DNA of 64,000 nt from Syncephalastrum monosporum B8922. Its lineage: Eukaryota; Mucoromycota; Mucoromycetes; Mucorales; Syncephalastraceae. A program made the translations under genes and the position numbers. The notes below the pieces were generated by a model, which saw only the letters and a program-made list of their open reading frames with translations, ran no database searches and was not told the DNA's origin. Below, piece after piece: positions 20,780-32,400 of the stretch (position 1 is the first letter of the stretch; each line of letters starts with the position of its first letter). Location of the stretch: contig JNEN01000803.1 of the NCBI GenBank assembly GCA_000697355.1, forward strand, positions 1-64,000. Direction: 5' to 3'.

Positions 20780-23165
20780 TCAACGGTCCCGCGCATCAGG
20801 TTTCCTATCAGATAGCTGTAGTGCATCATGATAGTATGCATACTCAGCTGAAGCATCGTGCGGCGCGGTGACTTCTTCTTTGGTAGCGCGTTTGGCTGTT
20901 GTCGCTCGCGACACATTCTGTTCCGGTGTCGCTTGCTGATGATATTGTGTCGTACCGAAAAAATCTGAGGCTTCATTTGGCGAATGTGTATCCTCGGGTG
21001 ACTGCAGAACAATGGTCTGACTGCGCTCCAGATTTGCTGGAGGTGAAACAGTGATAGTAATTCCTTGGCCACGAGAGCTCTCGGTGGGCGAGTTAAGCTG
21101 AGCGTCTCTGCCGGTGCAGCATTCGCCGTATGTACCGTATGCATCGCCGTAGCTGCCATGGCCTTCGTAATGCTGATGCGGATGCTGCTGATATGGGTAG
21201 CCTTGATTCCAGTATTTATGGTATTGCGCACCCTCTTCCACGCCAACAGCGCCCTTGCCATAGTAGTAGTTGCCCATATCAGGTGGATTACCGGAAACCT
21301 CAGCATTGTAGTAGTGACCACCGTGTGCAATAGGTTGTGTCTGCTCAGGATGGTAAAGATGTGTGTGAGGGTCGTGTACGCCAGTGGTGCCATGGTTACG
21401 TGCGCGCGCCGACGCAGGGACGGGTCCGCCATAGTTCAGATGGGTTTTATGTGCGTTTGTAGGCGAGCCTTGCTCATACTCTTGCCAGGCCCCTGTTTCC
21501 TCGCCACATGCACCACAGTTGTATGCATGGGAGCCACTGCTTACACGCTTTTCAATGTCTTCCTTCTGAGCACGTTGTCGCTTTTGCTTCTTGACAATGC
21601 AAAATGCGAGTATCGCAGCTGGAAGGCAAAATGGGTCAATCAAAAATAGCTGAAGGGATAACTTTCAGTCATACATACCCAGCAAAAGAGCCGCACCCAG
21701 TATGCCGCCCGCAATGCCTCCAGGAGCCGAACTGGAATTCTTCATTGTTTCGGGGGAAGGTGAAGCTGATTGTAGTGAAGAAAAATAAATGAGTGGTGTG
21801 GTCATGGTACGCGTTGCAACCTTATTATATGCATACCTGAAGGCTTGGAAGAGGGTAGAGATGTAGGCAGTCTCTGATCATGGGTGGCTGAAGAAAGGCT
21901 TTGTGACGGTGTGACACTGGATCGTAGACTCGAGCTAGTTGTCATAGCAATTGTAGTGCTGCTGCTGGTAGGCATTACGTCTACCGTGGTCGTACTAGGC
22001 AACACAATCTCCGAGGTAGACAGTTCACTGGAGGTTTTGGTTGGGATGGACGACGGTGACTCAGACTGAAGATTTGTAGGGGCTGCGATGTCTCGTGTAG
22101 TGGAGGAGCCTGTCAGTTCATCGGGTAAGGTCGTTTGAGATAGGGACGTGTCGATGGAGGGAGTTAGTGTGGTCATATAATCCTGCGCATGCTCCTTTCC
22201 GGTACTGGTAGCGGTGACATCACTCGAAGGTGGGCCTTCCGAGCTATGGGTATGAGACTCGTAGGAAGCTGGTCCCTGAGTAGTCAAAGGCAGCTGCGGA
22301 GACATGGGAAATGATGATTTTGGTACGTTTCTGGTACCATCATCGCTGGTAGCTGCGGGAGCTTCATTACTGTCTTTTGCCAAGGAGGTAAGGAGAGGCG
22401 ATGTGTGCTGCACCGGAAGCGAGCTCTCAATCTGCGGGGAGTCTTCTATCTGCTGATACGAAGATGTTGATTTCGCCGGGATACTGTTTTGTGATGTACT
22501 TTTTTCTTGTCCATTCTGCTGTTCTGTAGCTGACGATGATTTAGTGGTACGTGGGGCTGGAGTTTCTGTGGTCTCAGCTGTGAGCTCTGCACTGCTTCTT
22601 TGGTCTGAAGACGTTGCGGTTTTGTCGTCAATACTCTCGGCCGGCATCATGTTTCCATCAGATGACCCGTTGCTGTGATTATGAAGACCCTGGCGGCACA
22701 TAAAGTAGCATTACGTTAGCATAACGTCTGTTTGGATTTAACCAAAAACATACATTGGATGGTGCCGATCCCTGTGAGGAGGAGGACGAGAACGAGGAGG
22801 AGGAGGAGACGTCAAGAGATCGCTGCCTATAGGCGCGACAAATTAACATGCATAACAGCGGCGGATCTCCGTTAATTATCTTTTTCAATAACGACAACTT
22901 ACAATAGTGCCATCTTCGCACTGTATGCTTTCTTGTAGGTTTCATACTGAACAAATGGTGGGTCAATCGTGGCTTTCTTGTCAGAGTCTTCTTGATTATG
23001 GTCGTCGTCGCCATTTTCGCTGTCATCGGTAATCGAGTTCTTTTTTCTGCCACTCTCCCGATCGTCTGACACTGAGTCTGTGCTAAACCCTTTGTCTTCG
23101 CCTGTACTAACGACTCCAGTATCGTCTCCCCAAACACTGTTTGATGGCTGTTGTGCGAGGGTCAT
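20780..23165 (-). CDS. Ser/Thr-rich single-pass membrane protein (sensor- or mucin-like), function unknown
   Basis: Six exons on the minus strand can be joined in phase to about 690 residues. Residues 1-87 are acidic and hydrophilic (MTLAQQPSNSVWGDD onward). A Ser run (VSSSSSFSSSSSQG) follows, then about 290 residues extremely rich in Ser, Thr and Pro, as in heavily O-mannosylated wall sensors. One membrane helix, encoded across an intron, reads GGIAGGILGAALLLAAILAF and is followed by KKQKRQRAQK. The tail (about 270 residues) has Tyr/His/Gly-rich sequence including HHQH-type and YYYG segments. Architecture resembles Wsc/Mid2-type cell-wall stress sensors, but there is no Wsc cysteine domain and no signal peptide at the start used here; an upstream exon or a different start may be missing. 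The neighbouring kilobases on both sides are gene-poor. Confidence 0.6.
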
Positions 23166-25423
23166 TTTCAATGGGAATGACCAAGACTTGAAGGTATGCG
23201 AAAGACAGTAGGGATGGTTGCTGTGTATGAACAGATGGTGATGTATGTAGGTAAGGTACAGTAGATGTAAACGCACACACTGAACCAGCAGTATGTTGTG
23301 TAGGAAAAATAGAAGAAGAATGAAAGAAAGGAAGCTAGGATGCGTCTATTGAGCATGTTAAATAAAGAGTCATCCAAAAGTTTCCAGGGAGAGGGGAGGC
23401 ACAATTATTTGATGTACCTTGATGACAATGATTGATTATGTGTGTATTTTATTGCATGCATGATTTTTGACACGCCTTGGATGTCTGATATATCTGATAT
23501 ACCTCCACATGCACATTCACTTCAATAAAACTACCTTTTAATCACTAGTGACAAACGACAACTGCTGTCATACGATGCCATCAATTTAATATTTTATTTA
23601 TTGTGTCCTTTTATGCTTGCTAGGGGTCAGCATGTCAAAAAATCTATACGTGTTATCACCCTTTGGTATACAGAAAATACATACGCACACGCACAAAGAA
23701 GACAGTATGGCTCATGCAAGCATAAATCATAAACTTTAACATCCTACCTGATGTACGCGTATGTACTTCGGTTTTTACAACAGGAAGCTTCACATCAGTC
23801 ATGCGTCATACGTCTACCTATCTTGCAGTAGGTTTTTGCTTTACATGACGCAGGCCACGCCATCAACCCTGATATCTCGATTCACAGCATGCGAAAAATT
23901 CTCCTTGATATAAAGTTCAAAGAGCTGCATTTGACAACACTTTATTTGCATAATTGCACAATGATCAAAACAGGGATAATATGCATAACATTTTCATAAT
24001 TTTTATCATTTGGTTGACATTCATAAGAAACAGAAATGAATTGAGATGTTAAGAAGTGGCCTTTGTTTGAATGAACCTCCCCGAGTTACATGTTCTGCTT
24101 CCATACGGAAACTATTAATAGAAAAGACATCATCCTACAAGAGACGAGCAGTCAGGGTGAAAATAATACGAAACAAAGTTTAGATAAGCGTTGAAGTAAA
24201 AGGCGCTCTAGGACCTGTTCATATTATGCCTTTCTAAGAAGTGTCGTCACACAGCGACAAGCAGGTTGCTCAATGGGCGGCAACATATACATCAGCAAAT
24301 ACGGTCATCAGAACCCACCAGACATGGATAGACTGCTCATGAGATGGCAAGAGTCACGCCAGCAGTGTGCAAGCGAGAAAAATTGCGCCGACCACTTTGA
24401 ACCGTGGTTGTGCTGCTGTGGAGCTTACACACGACCGAGATCAATTTGATAACGATTCCAGAGTAGTTCAGTTGTGTGCCTGGGAAATACAGTATTCCGT
24501 CGAACAAGCGAAAGGTGCCTGACAAATAAAGGGAAGTCGGACGCAATTTGTTTTAATTATGCGGGCCAGAACGGGGACCCAAGCCAGGCCATCCTACACT
24601 ATCTATTCTCAAGTGGAGTCGCCTGGCTCCTCAGGAGAAGCATAAAGACGTATCAATGAGTGTATGCATGTGGCCCATGATTTGGGCTCACGTCTGTGTA
24701 TCAGGTGATCGCGCCTTTTGAAGATAACGCACCGCACCATTGGTAAGGCACCGCGCTCTATGCCACACTTTAAAAGCAATCCAGTCATAGACGGAGAAAA
24801 TTGCACACACATCATGTAATCACCGCGCCTCACGCTTGATTATATCTCATTCTAGATATTCATTCGGCGCAAATTCCATTCAACGAGGCGAGAAAGCGCC
24901 GAGAGTGAGAAAAGCCAGGTGGAGCATTTATCAGACGGTATAACAAAGTTTGTGCTGAGGCTTTTCGGCAAATCATTACCGCGTTACCACTGACTCCGAT
25001 ATGCTTCTTGAGTGCCTTTACGTGACGCATCAAAAGCCATGGGGATGGTGTACGACATGGCGTATATTACGATAAAAAATGGTGTTTGCTATACGACTGT
25101 GGGCGCATGTGTGTGTGTGAGACATGTAAGGATTGGCTTGGTGTGGCGCCAAGAAAAAATAGGACAAGGAACGGATGATTGAAAGAGAGAGCAAGGGGCT
25201 TGCGGGGGTTCAGTGGGCCCAGAGTTTAAATTGGGGTGATACACAGCGAGATGGACGAGCACGAGTCAAACGAGAGGAGCTTTTTATACACCACTGTTTG
25301 CAAGTCAGGGTAAACGCCACGTCAATGTGCCACATCTTATAAACAGGACGGGCCTTTTCCGAGATTCTCTCCTCTTTCCTCTCACTTCCTTTTCTCTTCC
25401 CTTGCCGTTTATCCACATACAAA
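23166..25423. other. AT-rich gene-free region
   Basis: About 2.3 kb between two divergent genes. No coding signal beyond short chance frames. No repeats longer than simple A/T tracts. The last 100 bp before 25424 are C/T-rich (TTTCCTCTCACTTCC-like), a likely promoter/leader of the WW-domain gene. Confidence 0.45.
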
Positions 25424-26760
25424 ATGTCTGCTCCTCTGCCACCCGGTAAGAATGACTTCTTGCCATGGTCTTGTCTTGAATCTGACTGTTGTTGTTTCTG
25501 TTCGCTATATACGATAGGTTGGGAAGCCCGTCAGGCACCCGATGGTCGATAGTAAGAATCCATATGGGTGGATTGGATAGGATTTCGAAAAGCTTACTGA
25601 TAAACGAAATCCTAAATAGCTACTTCATTGATCACAACACGCAACGCACGACGTGGGACGATCCCCGTGGTGGCTATGGCGCACCTCCACCTCCACCCGG
25701 ATACCCTCCCCAGCAACAGGGCTCCCCTCCCCAGCAGGGCTCCCCGCCTCAAGGATACCCGCCTCAACCTGGTTATCCTCCTCAACAGCAGCAAGCGCCT
25801 TATGGCGGCTACCAGCAGTCTCCGCCTCCGCCTCCGCCGACGGGCAGCTATCCCGGTCAGCAGCCGCCTCAGCAGCAGCAGCGAGGCTCGCCCTACGGCT
25901 CACCTTACCCGCCTCCGCCCCAGCAGGGCTCGCCTTATTCCCAACAGCAATACCCGCCACCACAGCCTGGTGGTTACCCCGGTCAGCAGCCTCCACAGCA
26001 GCAGCAGCAGCAACAGCAACAGCAACAAAAGCATGGCATGTCGACGGGCATGAAAGTGGCAGCCGGTGCTGCCGTGGCAGGCTTGGCAGGCTATGGTATC
26101 GCCGAGTTTGTCAACCACGAAGAACGACAGAACGAAGACGTAGGTTCAAAATGGGTATTTGGGAACGTGGATGGACACAGGTTGCTTATGCAAGCACGTT
26201 TTTCCCTTAGATCGAGCAGCTCGAGCGCGAGAACCGCGAATTGGAACGTAAGCTTGGAGGACCCTGAATTCGAAAGTGGACATGTGGCTCACCGCCGCTT
26301 TTATTTTTATCTCTCTACCAGAACGCGAAAACTATGGCGGTGGAGGTGGTTATGGCGCTCCTCCCCCTGGTGAATATGGCGGCGGCTATGGTGCTCCTCC
26401 GCCTGGCGAGTACGGTGGTGGTGGCTACGGCGGTGGTGAGACCGAAGTCATCAACGAGGACGGCGGCCTCTTCGGCCATGATAAGCAGACCATTGTCACA
26501 GAGAGTAAGAAATTCAAGAGAGATGCGCACGCTGCGTCATAGATAGGACAGAAGACTAAATATGTGTATCTTAGATCCCGATGGTTCGACGACGGTAGTA
26601 GAGCGCGAAGAGAACTTTTTCGGTGACGATGATGTGACAGTGACCCAAGTTGACCAATACGGCGACGTTACAGTGGTATGTTAAACAAAAGCACAAAACA
26701 ACGTATATATTCTAATCACTTTGTGTGGTACAGGAGGAAGAAGATGGAGGATGGTTTTAA
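25424..26760 (+). CDS. Wwm1-like WW-domain protein with Pro/Gln-rich and Gly/Tyr-rich segments
   Basis: Seven exons (25424-25445, 25518-25551, 25620-26139, 26211-26247, 26322-26504, 26575-26675, 26734-26760) give 307 residues. Residues 5-35 form a WW domain split by two introns: LPPGWEARQAPDGRYYFIDH then NTQRTTWDDP, with both Trp residues and the Tyr-Tyr pair present. Next come about 140 residues of Pro/Gln/Gly/Tyr repeats (GYPPQ, GSPPQ), a Gln run of about 11, and a small-residue hydrophobic segment (MKVAAGAAVAGLAGYGIAEF). A short Glu/Arg coil and GYGAPPPGEYGGG repeats lead to an acidic tail with repeated V-T-V. This order resembles fungal Wwm1-type proteins, described in yeast as a metacaspase-interacting WW protein; the functional link is only by resemblance. 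WW domains bind Pro-rich ligands, possibly its own repeats. Confidence 0.8.
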
Positions 26761-26878
26761 TTAAGGTGAAGGGGGTCAAAGTACGTAGAAAGTACGAACA
26801 GAAAAAATAAAAAGGGTATATAAAATGGTACTTTACGAGGGGGTTGTATGATGTATGTGTAAAGATGTGAGAGTATGT

Positions 26879-28396
26879 TCATGCCTCTTGCTGCTGCTGC
26901 TTTTTGTCCTGGACACGCTGCTCCAGGCGATCCAAACGATCCAGCATCTCGAATAGAGCATGACGCTGCTCCAACCAGACAATACGATCCGTATACTGCT
27001 TGAGACGTGCATCGAGCTGTTCGCTGACCTGGCGGCGCACGACGGACTCAATATAGCCTGTCTGCTGCATGCTCTGCATGAGTGATGACGACCGCCGGAT
27101 ACTGTCATCCAATGTGGTTTTCAGGGATCGTGTCTGTTCAATGGTGTCGTACAAAAGTTCAAAGGGCTGCAAGAACTGCTGTTTCTGCGTCCGCTTGCCA
27201 CGTTGTTGTTGTTGCTGCTGTTGCTGCTGTTGTTGCTGTTGTTGTTGCTGTTGTTGTTGCTGTTGTTGTTGCTGTTGCTGTTGCTGTTGCTGCGAGGGCA
27301 CAATAGGAGGACTGGGAAAGGTACGACGAGGTGGCCAGCACGACGAAGAGGCTGCAGCAAGAGCAGCAGTTTGGGGAAACCGGGTGCGTGGTTTGGCGGT
27401 GGTGGGCTTTTGGATGCGATGGGCCGTCTGAGGAGGGATCTTTCTCGCGGTGTGGGGTGCAAGAGGAGCGGTATGAGCGATCGCAGCCGCCGACGAGTCG
27501 TAATAAGCAGGCGTGAAGATAGTCAGGTTCTTTGGGCCCTGTTTCGGCGCGAGACGCTTCAGCAAGAGCGACGACGGTTTCGGTGCCCTAAAACGTGATG
27601 TGAGTACTTGCGCAATGGAGTACAAAGACTGACAATTAAAGGACCCCCCAAAAAGCACTCTTGTCCACGCGGCTGTTGCTCTTTGCCGCCATGGACAATA
27701 TAGCCACAACCCCTGACACTTATTTTTATATATATCACTCCCCCACTGTCTATTTTTTACACATACACACACACACAAATTCATTCACGTACGCGCTCCT
27801 TACCTTGCGACATCATCCCGACAGGGATCAAAGGGTCGTTTTTGCCGTGGAGTAGTTTGGTCTTGCATCGTCTGTTGGTGTGGTTCTGGCTTCTGCTGCT
27901 CCTCGGCCGGCGGTGAGAGCTGCAACACAACGGGTGGGGCGACGGGCGAAAAATCTTGCTCCAAGCAAGCTGCGGAGGGATAAGAGGGTTTGAAATCCGG
28001 GATATGGCGCAAAAGATCGGCGGCGGACGTGCGCCAGGCGTGCTCGTCCACCAGTTGACAAAGGTCGATGAGGGACGGATCCAACGACAGTTGACCAGCA
28101 ACCTGCGCAACCGCGCTTGTCATTAGGTAGGAGCGTCCTTCAATGTCTTGGCAGCGCTGCTGATGATCCTTGGCTGCAGCGAGCAAGACAGCCGCGGTGA
28201 CGTTTGTGGCGCGTCCAAAAAGGTTCACGACGTCTTCCAAACATAAAAAATGAGCTTGCTGCTCGCGAAGTAAGGAGGCGCTGGCGGACGATATGGAGGA
28301 CGTGAGCGGAGGGGTGAGCGGCATGGGGAACATGTAGAGACGGAAAGGCGTGGGCGGAGAGCCGTATTCACCGAGAACGAGCGTTCTGATCTTCAT
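26879..28396 (-). CDS. Poly-Gln, coiled-coil protein of unknown function
   Basis: Two exons (27804-28396 and 26879-27587) join in phase to 433 residues. The first 120 residues (MKIRTLVLGEYGSPPTPFRL onward) look globular, with LCLEDVVNLFGRATNVTAAV and later DLLRHIPDF. I do not recognise the fold; a transcriptional regulator is a guess. The middle is Pro/Ala/Arg-rich. A run of 30 glutamines (27203-27292) follows, then about 95 residues with strong heptad character (SLKTTLDDSIRRSSSLMQSM, then WLEQRHALFEMLDRLDRLEQ), a likely coiled coil that could mediate dimerisation. PolyQ plus coiled coil is common in fungal transcription cofactors. Its stop is 118 bp from that of the convergent WW-domain gene. 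Confidence 0.65.
27203..27292 (-). repeat. CAA/CAG repeat coding for 30 consecutive Gln
   Basis: Thirty uninterrupted CAA or CAG codons, mixed in an irregular order that includes repeats of CAA-CAA-CAA-CAG. The mixing of codons reduces slippage but length polymorphism is still expected. Confidence 0.95.
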
Positions 28397-29429
28397 TGGC
28401 GCGCAGAAAACAGTGAAAGTACAAAGAAAAATAAAGAAAACAAAGAAAGCAAAGGCGAGAAGGAAGGAGGAGGTGAAGAGAAAGGAAGAAGTAAGAAACG
28501 AAAAAGAGGTAAATATGAAAAGGGCGCGTTTGCGAGAGAGAAAAGGAAAGGAGAGGAAGGGCGTGCAGGCGACAGCTGCAGGCCATAATTATGTCTTTTA
28601 TTGAATGGGCCCCGCCCTGGCGGCCACTATGGCGCGGCAACCCCCCAAATGTGCATTTCAACGTGAGTGACGTTACACAAGCTCGTCTTTCATTTTGGCC
28701 TGCCTTCTGCTTGTGGCAGGGCTTCGCAGATCTGTCGGCGTGGCACATTTTCATGACGCGCTAATAAACGAGACACCTCATCAACAGCTCCATAAAAAGA
28801 TTGGGTTCGGATTGTTGCTAGCCCAATGGAGCAATTGCTCAGAAGCGATTACCCCAAACCTAAAGCACAGCATATTTCGTCTGGGATGTTGGTGTCACTC
28901 AAAATCTACCTCTGTTCATAGCAGATTAATTACACTTAATTCAGCCAACCAAACGTGTTATGCAATTGGATTGGTACAACTCAATCGCATTCCCCCATAC
29001 AACTAAGCTTGCGTGTACGAGCACATCCTGGTGGACTGGGCACTTGATTGCTTGCTAAGTATGTACATATGTATGCAATATCTCATTGATGTGTGTTTTA
29101 ACTATATGATTATTGAGTGCGCTAAAAATAAAGGTGTTACTGCTTTGCTCTGATATTTTTGATCTGGACACAAATTTACACACAGACCCATTGGCAGATG
29201 CTAACAAGTAGTCAATAAACCATTAGACACGACCGGTGAAAGAAGCAGGTGCATCTCAGGCTGTGTGCCTTATAGTACATTATGCACGGCAAAATAAAGA
29301 CGTGGAAAGCAACGATTTGGCTGGCTGGCTCTGAATTGACGAATTCTGACAGAGTAAAAAAAAGTGAACTTGCGTATACTTGGATTTTTCCGGGAGAAAC
29401 ACGTCGGGCGTCTCGAGACCTTTTTGGCA
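28397..29429. other. Intergenic region between divergent polyQ and SEC24-family genes
   Basis: About 1 kb. A purine-rich tract (28415-28565, GAAAGGAAG-like) adjoins the polyQ gene start and is likely its pyrimidine-rich promoter/leader seen from the other strand. Nothing else with coding character is visible; the rest is AT-rich. Confidence 0.45.
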
Positions 29430-32400
29430 ATGAACAACGAACAAGGCCTCGGTGTGCCATCGACTGGTCCTTTGCGTCCACTCAATCAAGCGTTACCACC
29501 ACAACAACAACAGCAACAACAACAACAGCAACAACAACAACAACAACAACACTTGCACCAACAGAACTTTCGTCCTGTAAATCCTACTTTCACCCCTCCT
29601 GCCGGCCCGAGACCTCCCACGCAAGCAGGTGTGCCTGGGAGACCGCCTATTCCTGCAGGTACAGAACCGAAAAGAAACGGTTCAATGACCATTAGTACTA
29701 ATCCAGGCAGCAGCTCATGCCCCTGCCACGGCCCAAGGGATGCCCATGCGTCCTGCCGCTCGGCCCATGATGCCTCCCGGTCGACCCAATACGCCTCCTC
29801 AGCAACCACAGCCTTTACAACCGCAAACCAACCCAGCCATGCGTCCTATGCGACCCATGGGTCCTACTCCTCCGAGTCCACAACGTCCAATGGCTCAACC
29901 TCAGGATCCTGTGCATCAACAACTCTCGCCTGCATTCAATGCTATGCATCTGCAACAGCAACCGCGTCCTATGCAACAGCACCCACAGCCTCTTCAACCG
30001 TCTCCGGTACAGCAGCCGATGCAAACCGCTGCTTCTCAGCCACTGCAACAACAGGTGCCTCAGGTAGACGTCGACGCGTTTATGTGAGAAATCACCGAAC
30101 TTACTTAGAAAAAAAAAAAGGTACGCGCGTCTGGTCGGTCTAAACGTGTCTATGCGGTGAACCCCGAGGTGGCAGCCGCAAGTGCAAGCCCGGGTGGGAT
30201 GGCAACGGCGTCGCCCCCATGGCCTCATGGCCTCCCTCCGCAGCAACAACCACAACAACCACAACAACATCCTCAAGCAAATGTAGCTGCTGCCCAGCTT
30301 CCTCAACCGACTGCTGCTGCTGCGACTGCTGCTGGGATGTCGCCCTCTGCACAACCTATGCGCCCTGCAAGCCATTCCGCTTCAGCTGGCGTCGGATATC
30401 ACAATGGCCCGTACGCGCATACAGGTCAACAGCTCCCGCCTGAACTTCGGCCCCCTCAGCAGCCGCGGCCACGCATCGATCCCGATCAAATGCCAGCCCC
30501 TGTTCAGGTGCGTGAACAGGATCAGGCGCTGTTTGGTGATAAGTTCTTTGGCACCATCGAACGCGACCGCGTCCCGCTTGCTACCACCGCTTACATCGGA
30601 TTAGATCAAGGTAAGACAAGATTATTATATGGTTGAGTTGGGTTATGACACCCGTTTTCAGGCAATTGCAATCCGCGGTACATGCGGGCTACAGTCGACA
30701 AAATCCCTTACAGCAAAGACCTAAGTGATACTTCCAAGCTGCCGCTGGGCTTGGTCATACAGCCACTTGCTAAACAGCGACCAGACGAGGTGCCTCTCCA
30801 GGTGGTGAACCATGGTGAGGACGGGCCTGTACGTTGTACTCGTTGCCGAGCCTACATAAGCCCTTGGTGTACATTTGTCTCGGGTGGTTCCCGCTTCATT
30901 TGCAGTATATGTTCCCATTCGAACGAAGGTATCTATCATGTCGGTCGCAGCATGCTTAAGCTGACGTTTATTCTTTCCTTTTCAGTACCCTCCTGGTATT
31001 TTGCCAATGTCGACATGTCAGGACGTCGCGTAGACATCGAACAGCGCCCCGAGTTGCGTTATGGCTCTGTAGAATTTGAAGTGCCTAAAGACTACTTTTC
31101 TTCACGACAACCTGCTCCCCTTAGCACTGTGTTTGCCATCGATGTATCCGCTCAATCGGTGCGAAACGGAACACTCGAAGCTACCTGCAAAGCACTTTTG
31201 CATACCCTGTACGGTCCTAATGAGGTCGATTCACGCCTGCTTGAGGGCAACAAGATCGGAATTATCACCTATGATAGAGCTGTGCATTTCTATAATCTTG
31301 CCGTAAGTCAGTATCTGCTTCATGATGACGCATCCCTAATAACCTCGTTAGCCTGTACTCACGCAAGCACAAATGCTTGTCGTCCCCGACATCGGTGATA
31401 TGTTCTTACCTCTTCAGGACGGTTTCCTTGCTGATCCTAAGGAGTCCAGCCATGTTATCATAGCATTGCTGAAAAACCTGCCCAATTTATACAAAGATAC
31501 GACCCACGTGGAGGCCGTGTACACCTCTGCTGTCCTGGGAGGTATGATGGCGCTGCAGAACACAGGTGGTCGCCTCCACGTATTCCAGTCCTGCCTGCCC
31601 AACTACGGTCCCGATCTTTTGCGCGCCCGTGACGACAAAGCGCTCTACAATACAGACAAGGAAAAGCAACTCACGAACCCGGCTAGCGAAGCTTACAAGG
31701 ATCTGGCAAAGAAATGTGTTGAAAATGGTGTTTGTGTCCACGCCTACTTGACTGCATCGCAATACACGGACGTGGCCACGTTGGGCGTCATTCCCGGGTT
31801 GACGGGTGGTGACATTCGGTACTTTCCTGAGTTCAGTCCTCGTGAATCTGCGCGTTTGCTTCACCAGCTTGACCACGACGTGCACCGCGAAACGGGTTAC
31901 GACGGCGTCCTGCGTATCCGCTGCTCTGATGGCAAGTCACAGCCCATTTTGGTTCAAACAGATACTCATGACAGATATAGGCCTGCAGGTAATCGATCAC
32001 TATGGAAACTGCAATATGAGCACATACACGGATATGGAGCTCTCCGGTATCGACCAAGACAAGGCGATTGCTGCTGTCTTGAAGCACGACAACAAGCTCG
32101 ATGTCAATCGTGGCATCTCTTTCCAATGCGCCTTGCTTTATACCACTCAAGGCGGCCAGCGCCGCGTTCGTGTACACAATCTTAATCTGACCGTGACAAA
32201 TCAAATCGCTGAGGTCTTCCGAGCCGGCGATGAAGATACCGCACTGAGCATCTTATTCCGTCAAGGTAAGAACAAAAGAAGACCCCAATCAAGCTATTCT
32301 CACAAGCATACTAGCTATTTTCGACATGCATCACAAGAAGCGGCGTGACATCCACGACCACTTGACGCAGATATGCGTGCAAGTTTTGACAGCCTATCGC

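Noticed and set aside
27069..27431. Poly-Cys and poly-Leu frames across the CAA/CAG repeat
   Set aside because: Reverse-strand readings of the polyGln repeat. The Gln frame is the one continuous with a coiled coil and an in-phase upstream exon.
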